The notes beneath the pieces were generated by a model. The model worked only from the letters and a program-made list of their open reading frames with translations. It made no database searches and was not told the DNA's origin. Both the position numbers and the translations under genes were made by a program. Below, piece by piece: positions 1 to 5,813 of a stretch of DNA of 5,814 nt. Within the stretch, counting starts at the first letter, position 1. Each line of letters starts with the position of its first letter. Source of the DNA: Clostridiales bacterium (GTDB lineage: Bacteria; Bacillota; Clostridia; Lachnospirales; Lachnospiraceae); NCBI GenBank assembly GCA_019420405.1, contig JAHZHF010000198.1, positions 1-5,814 on the forward strand, given 5' to 3'.

Positions 1-937
1 GACCAATATGAGCGACCACGATATTCAGAGAATTATCAAATACCGCCTGGAGCCTATTAATATTTCGTTTCAGACGACGAACCCGGAACTTCGCTGCCGG
101 ATGCTTCACAACCGTTTTGCGGGGGACGCGCTGAAAAAGGTCGATGAACTCTACCGGGGCGGGATCGAGATGAACGGGCAGATCGTGCTCTGCAAGGGGA
201 TCAATGACGGAGAGGAGCTGGAACGATCCATACGGGATCTGACTGGATATCTGCCTCTGTTAAAAAGCGTGTCCGTAGTGCCGGTAGGCCTGTCCAAATA
301 CAGGGAAGGCTTATATCCGCTGGAACCGTTTACAAAAGAGGATGCAAGAGAGGTTCTTTCAGTGATCCACAAGTGGCAGGAGAAGCTTTACAGGGAATAC
401 GGGCTTCACTTCATCCACGCAGGAGATGAGTGGTATCTTCTGGCGGAGGAGGAACTTCCGGAGGAGGAACGCTATGACGGATATCTCCAGCTTGAGAACG
501 GAGTGGGAATGCTGCGTCTGCTTTTCAATGAATTTTCTGAGGGATATGAAGCCCTTGAGGGGGATGACAGAACGGGAGAGATCGCCCTGGCTACAGGGAA
601 GCTTGCCTTCCCCTGCCTGAGAGAGATGGCATATCAAATGGAGAAGAAATTCCCCGGTCTGAAAATTCATGTGTATGAGATAAGAAATGATTTCTTCGGA
701 GAGCGGATTACGGTGTCAGGTCTGATTACCGGGCAGGATCTGGTAAACCAGCTTAAGGGGAGGAACTTAGGCGGCAGACTTTTAATCCCTTGCAACATGC
801 TAAAGGCGGATGAGGATATCTTTCTGGACGACTATACGGTAAAAGAGGTATCTGACGCTTTACAAGTTCCGGTTGATATTGTAAAATCAAGCGGGCAGGA
901 TCTGATCGACGCGTTTTTGAAGGCGTCGGAAGGATGA
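1..937 (+). CDS. DUF512 / radical-SAM-like protein, 5' end cut by window edge
   Basis: C-terminal part of a DUF512-family protein, a conserved family of unknown biochemical function. Full-length members usually have an N-terminal PDZ-like domain and a radical-SAM-like domain with an iron-sulfur cysteine cluster, then DUF512. The reading frame is open to the window edge (codons from base 2, reading T-N-M-S-D-H-D), so the Met at 8 is internal and not the start. I estimate that about 130-150 residues are missing, including the PDZ and cysteine cluster. Counting from Met8, visible family blocks are QIVLCKGINDGEEL (58-71) and SVVPVGLSKYREGL (89-102), which look like the end of the radical-SAM-like barrel. 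IHAGDEWYLLA (136-146), YLQLENGVGM (159-168), FFGERITVSGLITGQDL (229-245) and LIPCNMLKADEDIFLDD (259-275) belong to DUF512. The stop is TGA at 935-937. der begins 43 bases downstream with no terminator between, so the two are probably co-transcribed. The family call is strong; function is unknown. Confidence 0.88.
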   Translation, partial: TNMSDHDIQRIIKYRLEPINISFQTTNPELRCRMLHNRFAGDALKKVDELYRGGIEMNGQIVLCKGINDGEELERSIRDLTGYLPLLKSVSVVPVGLSKYREGLYPLEPFTKEDAREVLSVIHKWQEKLYREYGLHFIHAGDEWYLLAEEELPEEERYDGYLQLENGVGMLRLLFNEFSEGYEALEGDDRTGEIALATGKLAFPCLREMAYQMEKKFPGLKIHVYEIRNDFFGERITVSGLITGQDLVNQLKGRNLGGRLLIPCNMLKADEDIFLDDYTVKEVSDALQVPVDIVKSSGQDLIDAFLKASEG

Positions 938-980
938 TGAAACAGGTTAAGTGTGAAAGAGAAAGGCAGAGAGAATAAAT

Positions 981-2309
981 ATGAGTAAACCGGTAGTGGC
1001 TATCGTTGGACGGCCGAACGTGGGAAAATCTACTCTTTTTAACGTGCTGGCGGGAGAGATGATCTCCATCGTAAAGGACACGCCGGGCGTGACCAGGGAC
1101 AGGATCTACGCGGACGTGACGTGGCTTGACAAAGAATTTACAATTATTGATACAGGAGGAATCGAGCCGGACAGCAGAGATGTGATCCTCTCTCAGATGA
1201 GGGAGCAGGCTCAGATTGCGATCGATACCGCTGATGTGATTATCTTTATCACAGATGTGCGTCAGGGGCTTGTGGACGCGGATTCCAAGGTGGGGGACAT
1301 GCTCAGGCGTTCCGGGAAGCCGGTAGTTCTTGTTGTAAACAAGGTGGACAGTTTCGAAAAATATATGCCGGATGTATATGAGTTCTACAATCTGGGCATT
1401 GGAGATCCGGTTCCGGTCTCGGCGGCATCCAGACTGGGACTCGGAGATATGCTCGATATTGTGACAGGATATTTTCCGGAGGGAAGCGGCAGCGAGGAGG
1501 AAGATGACCGCCCCCGCGTCGCTGTTGTCGGGAAACCGAATGTAGGGAAATCTTCTATTGTAAACCGGCTGCTCGGGGAGAACCGTGTGATCGTCTCTGA
1601 TGTGGCGGGAACTACAAGGGATGCGATAGACACTGCGATCGTCCACAACGGGAAAGAGTACGTCTTTATTGACACCGCGGGACTTCGCAGAAAGAATAAG
1701 ATCAAGGAAGAGCTGGAGAGATACAGCATCATCCGGACTGTGACTGCTGTGGAGCGGGCGGACGTGGTGCTTATGGTTATTGACGCCACAGAGGGCGTAA
1801 CGGAGCAGGATGCAAAGATCGCCGGGATTGCACACGAGAGAGGCAAGGGTGTGATTATCGTCGTCAACAAGTGGGACGCCATTGAGAAGAATGATAAGAC
1901 TATGCGTGAGTATGAGGCCAGCATCCGTCAGGTGCTCTCCTATATGCCGTACGCGGAGATCATGTATGTGTCCGCATTGACGGGACAGCGGCTTTCCAAG
2001 CTGTATGACAAGATTGACATGGTGATTGAGAATCAGACGATGAGAATCTCCACAGGTGTGTTAAATGAGATTATGACTGAGGCTGTGGCAATGCAGCAGC
2101 CGCCGTCAGACAAGGGAAAACGTCTGAAACTGTACTATATCACTCAGGTTTCGGTGAAACCGCCGACATTTGTGATCTTTGTAAATGATAAAGAGCTGAT
2201 GCACTTCTCCTACACAAGATATCTGGAGAATAAGATCAGGGAAGCTTTCGGATTCAGGGGGACTTCACTTAAATTCTTTATCCGGGAGCGCAAGGAGAAG
2301 GATCAGTAA
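981..2309 (+). CDS. der: Ribosome assembly GTPase Der (EngA)
   Basis: Der is an essential bacterial GTPase with two tandem G domains that assists late maturation of the 50S ribosomal subunit. All expected parts are visible in 442 residues, a normal family length. G domain 1 has the P-loop GRPNVGKS (10-17), G2 region TPGVTRD (34-40), DTGG (57-60), NKVD (120-123) and SAAS (147-150). An acidic linker (SEEEDD, 171-176) leads to G domain 2, with GKPNVGKS (184-191), GTTRD (210-214), DTAG (231-234), NKWD (296-299) and SAL (331-333). A KH-like C-terminal domain runs from about 350 to the end, with the typical RLKLYYITQ and PPTFVIFVN stretches, and ends in a basic/acidic tail (RERKEKDQ). No key residue is missing. 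The start is ATG 981, placing the P-loop at the normal distance from the N-terminus. The ribosome binding site is weak (AGAGAGA at 968-974). It is the second gene of the inferred operon. Confidence 0.97.
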   Translation: MSKPVVAIVGRPNVGKSTLFNVLAGEMISIVKDTPGVTRDRIYADVTWLDKEFTIIDTGGIEPDSRDVILSQMREQAQIAIDTADVIIFITDVRQGLVDADSKVGDMLRRSGKPVVLVVNKVDSFEKYMPDVYEFYNLGIGDPVPVSAASRLGLGDMLDIVTGYFPEGSGSEEEDDRPRVAVVGKPNVGKSSIVNRLLGENRVIVSDVAGTTRDAIDTAIVHNGKEYVFIDTAGLRRKNKIKEELERYSIIRTVTAVERADVVLMVIDATEGVTEQDAKIAGIAHERGKGVIIVVNKWDAIEKNDKTMREYEASIRQVLSYMPYAEIMYVSALTGQRLSKLYDKIDMVIENQTMRISTGVLNEIMTEAVAMQQPPSDKGKRLKLYYITQVSVKPPTFVIFVNDKELMHFSYTRYLENKIREAFGFRGTSLKFFIRERKEKDQ

Positions 2310-2325
2310 CGCAAAAAAGCAGAGT

Positions 2326-2332
2326 AAAGGAG
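2326..2332 (+). promoter_or_regulatory. plsY ribosome binding site that decides the start
   Basis: AAAGGAG lies one base before an in-frame ATG at 2334 and 7 bases before a second in-frame ATG at 2340. Only the second spacing is normal for initiation, so the protein probably begins MERLICLAVGY and not MGMERLI. Confidence 0.7.
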
Positions 2333-2339
2333 TATGGGG

Positions 2340-2996
2340 ATGGAACGTTTGATTTGTCTTGCGGTCGGATATGTGTGCGGTCTGTTTCAGACCGGATATC
2401 TGGTCGGAAAGATGAGCCATGTGGACATCAGAAAGAAAGGAAGCGGGAACGCAGGGACGACCAATGCCCTGAGAGTTCTGGGCTGGAAAGCCGGGATTTT
2501 GACGTTTGTCGGAGATGTGGTGAAGTGTATCGCCGCGTTTCTGATCGTATTTTTCATGTACCGGGGAAGTGAGTACAGACCGCTTCTGTGTATCTATGCG
2601 GGGGCAGGGGTCACCCTGGGACATAATTTCCCGTTCTATATGAATTTCAAGGGCGGAAAGGGAATTGCCGTGATGGCAGGCCTGGTGGTGGCGAACAGCT
2701 TCTGGCATCTGCCGGTGAGCCTTCTGCTGATCCCGGTTACACTCGCTTTCTTTGTGGTACCGGTGGCGGCGACAAGATACATATCCGTGGGTTCTCTGTC
2801 GGCCTATACGGCATTTTTTATTGAGATGGTTCTGGCAGGACAGGCAGGCTGGTTTGAGATGGATCAGGTACGGTGCGTGGAGCTCTACGTGGTATTATTT
2901 CTGATGACTGTGCTTGCCTGGTACCGCCACAGGGCGAATCTCAAACGGCTGATGAACGGCACGGAAAATAAATTCGGCTCAAAGAAGAAAGAGTAG
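2340..2996 (+). CDS. plsY: Glycerol-3-phosphate acyltransferase PlsY (acyl-phosphate dependent)
   Basis: PlsY is an integral membrane enzyme that transfers the acyl group of acyl phosphate (made by PlsX) to the sn-1 position of glycerol 3-phosphate, giving lysophosphatidic acid. Counting from the ATG at 2340 (218 residues), the three conserved cytoplasmic motifs are present. Motif 1 is GSGNAGTTNALR (34-45) with its Ser and Arg. Motif 2 is GHNFPFYMNFKGGKG (94-108), the glycine-rich phosphate-binding loop. Motif 3 is HRANLKRLMNGTE (197-209) with the His, Asn and Glu known to matter. Hydrophobic stretches lie near residues 4-23, 51-73, 82-93, 110-142, 150-167 and 180-195, and the tail is basic (KKKE). 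An in-frame ATG at 2334 is only one base from the Shine-Dalgarno AAAGGAG, whereas ATG 2340 sits 7 bases away, so I prefer 2340. The gene lies 30 bases after der and 26 bases before gpsA, whose product supplies its substrate. Confidence 0.95.
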   Translation: MERLICLAVGYVCGLFQTGYLVGKMSHVDIRKKGSGNAGTTNALRVLGWKAGILTFVGDVVKCIAAFLIVFFMYRGSEYRPLLCIYAGAGVTLGHNFPFYMNFKGGKGIAVMAGLVVANSFWHLPVSLLLIPVTLAFFVVPVAATRYISVGSLSAYTAFFIEMVLAGQAGWFEMDQVRCVELYVVLFLMTVLAWYRHRANLKRLMNGTENKFGSKKKE

Positions 2997-3008
2997 AGAA
3001 AATCAGAG

Positions 3009-3013
3009 AGGAG
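3009..3013 (+). promoter_or_regulatory. gpsA ribosome binding site
   Basis: AGGAG within AGAGAGGAGTG, 9 bases before ATG 3023. It lies in the 26-base gap after the plsY stop. No other in-frame start near it fits as well, and the P-loop-like GAGSWG begins 7 residues into the protein as expected. Confidence 0.75.
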
Positions 3014-3022
3014 TGACTCGGC

Positions 3023-4036
3023 ATGGCAGAGGCAGGCGTGCTTGGAGCCGGAAGCTGGGGAACCGCGCTTTCGGTCCTTCTTCACGATAACGGGCATCAT
3101 GTGACGGTATGGTCCATTGATGAGAGTGAAGTGAAGATGTTAAATGAAAAGAGAGAACATGAACTGAAACTTCCCGGGGTGAAGATCCCGGATGATATGG
3201 TGATTACCGGAGATATGGAGGAAGCCATCCGGGGAAAAGATTTTCTCGTGCTGGCGGTTCCATCCCCGTTTACGCGCGGGACAGCACGGAAGATGAAGCC
3301 CTATGTGACAGAAGGGCAGATTATTGTGGATGTTGCGAAAGGAATCGAGGAGTCCACTCTCATGACGCTCTCCGCGCAGATCGAGGAGGAGATCCCCCAG
3401 GCGGATGTGGCGGTGCTCTCAGGCCCAAGCCACGCTGAGGAGGTGGGGAGGCGGCTTCCCACGACCTGTGTGATCGGAGCGAAGACAAAGAAGACGGCGG
3501 AGTATCTCCAGTCCATGTTCATCAGCAGGGATTTCCGTGTGTACACAAGCCCGGATATCCTGGGGATTGAGCTGGGAGGCTCCCTGAAAAACGTCATCGC
3601 CCTGGCTGCCGGAATCGCGGACGGACTCGGCTATGGAGATAATACCAAGGCGGCCCTGATCACGAGAGGAATCGCTGAGATTGCACGTCTCGGAGTGAAG
3701 ATGGGCGGAAAGATAGAAACCTTCACCGGGCTGACCGGGATAGGAGATTTGATCGTGACCTGCGTCAGCCGGCACAGCCGGAACCGGAAGGCCGGGTATC
3801 TGATCGGTCAGGGAAAGACCATGCAGGAAGCCATGGACGAAGTGAAGATGGTCGTGGAGGGTGTTTACTCCGCGAAGGCGGCCGCCAGACTCGCAGAGAA
3901 ATATGGAGTGTCCATGCCGATTGTAAGTGAGGTGAACCGGGTGCTCTTCGAGGGAAAGGACCCGGCTCAGGCTGTGGACGACCTGATGCTCAGAGAATCC
4001 CGCAGTGAGAACGGCTCATTAAAGTGGTCAGAATAG
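3023..4036 (+). CDS. gpsA: NAD(P)+-dependent glycerol-3-phosphate dehydrogenase GpsA
   Basis: This is the cytosolic biosynthetic enzyme that reduces dihydroxyacetone phosphate to sn-glycerol 3-phosphate with NADH or NADPH (EC 1.1.1.94), providing the phospholipid backbone. Its 337 residues are typical of the family. The N-terminal Rossmann domain starts with GAGSWGTAL (8-16), the GxGxWG nucleotide-binding loop, with FLVLAVPS (74-81) and VDVAKGIE (102-109; Lys106) following. SGPSHAEEV (133-141) leads into the C-terminal helical domain. That domain carries the GGSLKNVIALAAG signature (185-197) with the catalytic Lys189, then LTGIGDLIVTC (237-247) with the catalytic Asp242, and SRNRKAG (252-258) around the substrate-binding Arg. 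The start ATG 3023 has AGGAG at 3009-3013, 9 bases upstream. The gene is 26 bases after plsY, so two consecutive steps of the phosphatidic acid pathway are side by side. It is probably the last gene of the vegetative operon, since a hairpin follows at 4081-4130. Confidence 0.97.
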   Translation: MAEAGVLGAGSWGTALSVLLHDNGHHVTVWSIDESEVKMLNEKREHELKLPGVKIPDDMVITGDMEEAIRGKDFLVLAVPSPFTRGTARKMKPYVTEGQIIVDVAKGIEESTLMTLSAQIEEEIPQADVAVLSGPSHAEEVGRRLPTTCVIGAKTKKTAEYLQSMFISRDFRVYTSPDILGIELGGSLKNVIALAAGIADGLGYGDNTKAALITRGIAEIARLGVKMGGKIETFTGLTGIGDLIVTCVSRHSRNRKAGYLIGQGKTMQEAMDEVKMVVEGVYSAKAAARLAEKYGVSMPIVSEVNRVLFEGKDPAQAVDDLMLRESRSENGSLKWSE

Positions 4037-4080
4037 GCTCAGATTTGACCGGATAGAGACATATAACAGAAAAAAGCGGA

Positions 4081-4107
4081 ATACCCCCTTTGGTGTGTGC
4101 ATACACT
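4081..4107 (+). promoter_or_regulatory. Sigma-E (mother-cell) promoter of spoIVA
   Basis: The -35 element ATA (4081-4083) is separated by exactly 16 bases from CATACACT (4100-4107). This matches the B. subtilis sigma-E consensus of ATA, 16-18 bases, CATACANT. Transcription would be expected to start at about 4113-4115, giving a leader of roughly 22 bases before the spoIVA ATG. B. subtilis spoIVA is a known member of the sigma-E regulon, so position, match and gene function agree. The start site is inferred and not measured. Confidence 0.85.
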
Positions 4108-4120
4108 GTATCAGCACAGC

Positions 4121-4128
4121 AAGGGGGT
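4121..4128 (+). promoter_or_regulatory. spoIVA ribosome binding site, within hairpin arm
   Basis: AAGGGGGT differs from the ideal AAGGAGGT at one base, which can still form a G-U pair with 16S rRNA. It is 7 bases from ATG 4136, a good spacing, and it decides that start over the GTG at 4097, which lies upstream of this site. All eight bases are complementary to the left arm of the hairpin (4083-4090). Confidence 0.82.
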
Positions 4129-4135
4129 ATTTTAT

Positions 4136-5608
4136 ATGGACTCGTTTCAGGTATACAGGGATATGAAAGCGCGCACGGGCGGGGAGATCTATATCGGCGT
4201 GGTAGGTCCGGTTCGGACAGGCAAGTCAACCTTTATCAAGCGTTTTATGGATCTGCTCGTGCTGCCCAATATGGCGGATGAACACGCGAAGGAGAGAACG
4301 AAAGATGAATTACCGCAGTCTGCGTCAGGGACGGTGATCATGACGACGGAGCCCAAGTTCGTGCCGAAAGAAGCGGCCACTGTAAAGATTTCGGATGATG
4401 TGGAGGTGAAGATCCGGCTCATTGACTGTGTGGGCTTCATGGTGGAGGGCGCTTCGGGACATATGGAAAACGACACAGAGCGGCAGGTGAAGACGCCATG
4501 GTTTGAGTATGAGATCCCGTTTACAAAGGCGGCGTCCATCGGGACGCAGAAGGTGATCCACGATCATGCAACCATAGGATTCGTAGTCACTACAGACGGA
4601 AGTATCACAGATCTTCCGAGAGAGAACTACATTTCAGCGGAAGAAAAGACAGTAAAAGAGCTGAAATCCATCGGCAAACCGTTTATCATCCTCCTGAACT
4701 GCCGGAAGCCTTATACGGAGGAGGCAAGGGCGCTCAAAGAGGAGCTGGAGGAAAAATACGGAGCATCTGTCGTTCCTGTGAACTGTGAACAGCTAAAGAG
4801 CGAGGACATCGGGGAAATCATGAGACAGGTGCTCTACGAATTCCCGATCACTGAGGTGGAGTTCTATGTGCCGAAGTGGGTGGAGATGCTGTCCAGGGAT
4901 CATAGGATCAAACAGGATCTTCTGGAGACTGTACGGGGCATTATGGACGGACTCGATGAGATCCGGAGTATCGTGTCGAGGAAAGCAGAGTCAGACAGCC
5001 CATACATAAGCAGTATCGCGGTAGATCAGATCCGGATGGATACCGGATGTGTGCAGATCAGGATACAGTACGAGCAGAAATATTATTACGAAGTACTGAG
5101 CGAGATGACAGGGGCGGACATAAAGGGAGAGTACGAGCTGATCACTACAGTGAAAGAACTTTCATCCATGAAGGATGAGCTGAGCAGAATCCGGGATGCA
5201 TTCGCGGATGTGAAGCTAAAAGGCTATGGCGTGGTCAGTCCTGCGAAGGAAGATATTAAACTGGAGGAGCCTGCGATTATCAAGCAGGGGAGCAAGTACG
5301 GGGTGAAGATCCGTTCCGAGGCCCCCTCGATCCATATGATCCGGGCAAACATCGAGACGGAGATCGCGCCTATTGTCGGAAACGAAAAGCAGGCAGAGGA
5401 TCTGGTGGAGTATATCAAAAAAGAGAGCGCATCCCCGGAGGGCGTGTGGGGAACGAATATCTTCGGGAAATCCGTGGAGGAACTTGTCATGGATGGAATG
5501 AGGAATAAAATTGCCATGATCAATGATGAAAGCCAGCAGAAACTGCAGGATACCATGCAGAAAATAGTAAATGATATGAATGGGGGGATGGTGTGTATCA
5601 TTATCTGA
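4136..5608 (+). CDS. spoIVA: Stage IV sporulation protein A (spore coat basement-layer ATPase)
   Basis: SpoIVA is made in the mother cell, is anchored on the forespore membrane by SpoVM, and polymerises irreversibly after ATP hydrolysis to form the platform for spore coat assembly and a signal for cortex formation. From ATG 4136 it is 490 residues, against 492 for Bacillus subtilis as I recall it, and it aligns from end to end. The Walker A loop is GPVRTGKST (24-32, Lys30), the sensor threonines are in IMTTEP (68-73), and the Walker B Asp97 is in IRLIDCVG; these fall at the same numbers as in B. subtilis. The GTPase NKxD motif is degenerate (NCRK, 188-191), as expected for a TRAFAC-derived ATPase. 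A middle domain (about 240-365) and a conserved C-terminal domain with EPAIIKQGSKYGVKI (378-392), APSIHMI (396-402) and the hydrophobic end GGMVCIII follow. A GTG at 4097 would add 13 residues, but it lies inside the promoter and upstream of the expected RNA start. Confidence 0.96.
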   Translation: MDSFQVYRDMKARTGGEIYIGVVGPVRTGKSTFIKRFMDLLVLPNMADEHAKERTKDELPQSASGTVIMTTEPKFVPKEAATVKISDDVEVKIRLIDCVGFMVEGASGHMENDTERQVKTPWFEYEIPFTKAASIGTQKVIHDHATIGFVVTTDGSITDLPRENYISAEEKTVKELKSIGKPFIILLNCRKPYTEEARALKEELEEKYGASVVPVNCEQLKSEDIGEIMRQVLYEFPITEVEFYVPKWVEMLSRDHRIKQDLLETVRGIMDGLDEIRSIVSRKAESDSPYISSIAVDQIRMDTGCVQIRIQYEQKYYYEVLSEMTGADIKGEYELITTVKELSSMKDELSRIRDAFADVKLKGYGVVSPAKEDIKLEEPAIIKQGSKYGVKIRSEAPSIHMIRANIETEIAPIVGNEKQAEDLVEYIKKESASPEGVWGTNIFGKSVEELVMDGMRNKIAMINDESQQKLQDTMQKIVNDMNGGMVCIII

Positions 5609-5761
5609 GCAGCTATTCAGTGCACTAACATTTTCTGCCCAAATGTGTCCGGAAGCGGAGCGGAGTTTTAACAACACCTATTCTGTGAAAAGCGGACGGC
5701 CGTTCGATGTTCCGTTCCAGAATCCGGAAAATCTAACAGGCCGAAGAGATGTTTAAGTACA
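5609..5761. other. Non-coding spacer after spoIVA
   Basis: No open frame with a ribosome binding site and no clear intrinsic terminator is seen directly after the spoIVA stop. Small symmetric elements are present: AGTGCACT (5619-5626), ACATTT (5628-5633) with AAATGT (5641-5646), and ACGGCCGT (5696-5703). The segment 5654-5672 is an imperfect inverted copy of 5775-5790. None of these resembles a known site that I can name. Confidence 0.5.
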
Positions 5762-5813
5762 AAGCGGCGCTCCGGTTAACTCGCTCCGCTCAAACAAGCC
5801 CTGCGCGCCGCTT
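5762..5813. repeat. GC-rich inverted repeat after spoIVA; possible terminator or dispersed repeat
   Basis: AAGCGGCGC (5762-5770) is the exact reverse complement of GCGCCGCTT (5805-5813), with a 34-base loop that includes the palindrome GTTAAC (5775-5780) and CGCTCCGCT (5782-5790). The window ends one base after the right arm, so I cannot see whether a T tract follows. On the minus strand the stem ends in TTT. It could be the spoIVA terminator, perhaps bidirectional. The motifs also remind me of short intergenic repeats found between genes in Lachnospiraceae, but that is memory and not a search. Confidence 0.55.

Larger units (their letters stand above)
4081..4133 (+). terminator. Hairpin between gpsA and spoIVA: likely operon terminator and RBS-masking structure
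   Basis: ATACCCCCTT (4081-4090) is the exact reverse complement of AAGGGGGTAT (4121-4130). Further pairing inside is possible: TGTGC 4096-4100 with GCACA 4114-4118, and ATAC 4101-4104 with GTAT 4108-4111. Four T residues (4130-4133) follow, then ATAT, which is a short U tract, so termination of the der-plsY-gpsA RNA may be partial. The structure encloses the sigma-E promoter, and its right arm contains the spoIVA Shine-Dalgarno. A run of six A (4070-4075) precedes it, so weak activity for the opposite strand is possible. The stem is plainly visible; both functions are inferred. Confidence 0.62.

Noticed and set aside
462..620. AGGAGG (462-467) six bases before ATG 474 in another frame, giving a 48-codon overlapping frame inside the DUF512 gene
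   Set aside because: The AGGAGG is half of a 12-base direct repeat (444-455 and 459-470) encoding Glu-rich residues of the DUF512 protein. Purine-rich Glu codons often mimic a Shine-Dalgarno, and the short product resembles nothing known.
753..1835. A 360-codon open frame on the minus strand opposite the DUF512 gene and der
   Set aside because: It overlaps two well-supported genes. Its protein is rich in His, Arg, Pro and Ser with no recognisable domain, as expected from the antisense of a codon-biased coding region, and der is certain.
4045..4067. TTGACC (4045-4050) and TATAAC (4062-4067) as a sigma-A promoter for spoIVA
   Set aside because: The spacer is only 11 bases, far from the usual 17. 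CATATAAC at 4060-4067 also lacks a sigma-E -35 at the right distance.
4189..4567. Minus-strand open frames within the start of spoIVA
   Set aside because: They lie opposite the highly conserved Walker A and B region of SpoIVA, have no ribosome binding site that I can see and show no domain.
4703..4711. Loss of the NKxD motif in SpoIVA as a sign of a broken gene
   Set aside because: SpoIVA proteins in general lack a proper NKxD because they use ATP; the Walker motifs and the rest of the protein are intact.
5628..5646. ACATTT/AAATGT hairpin after spoIVA as its terminator
   Set aside because: The stem is six mostly A-T pairs with no T tract after it; the GC-rich repeat at 5762-5813 is a better candidate.
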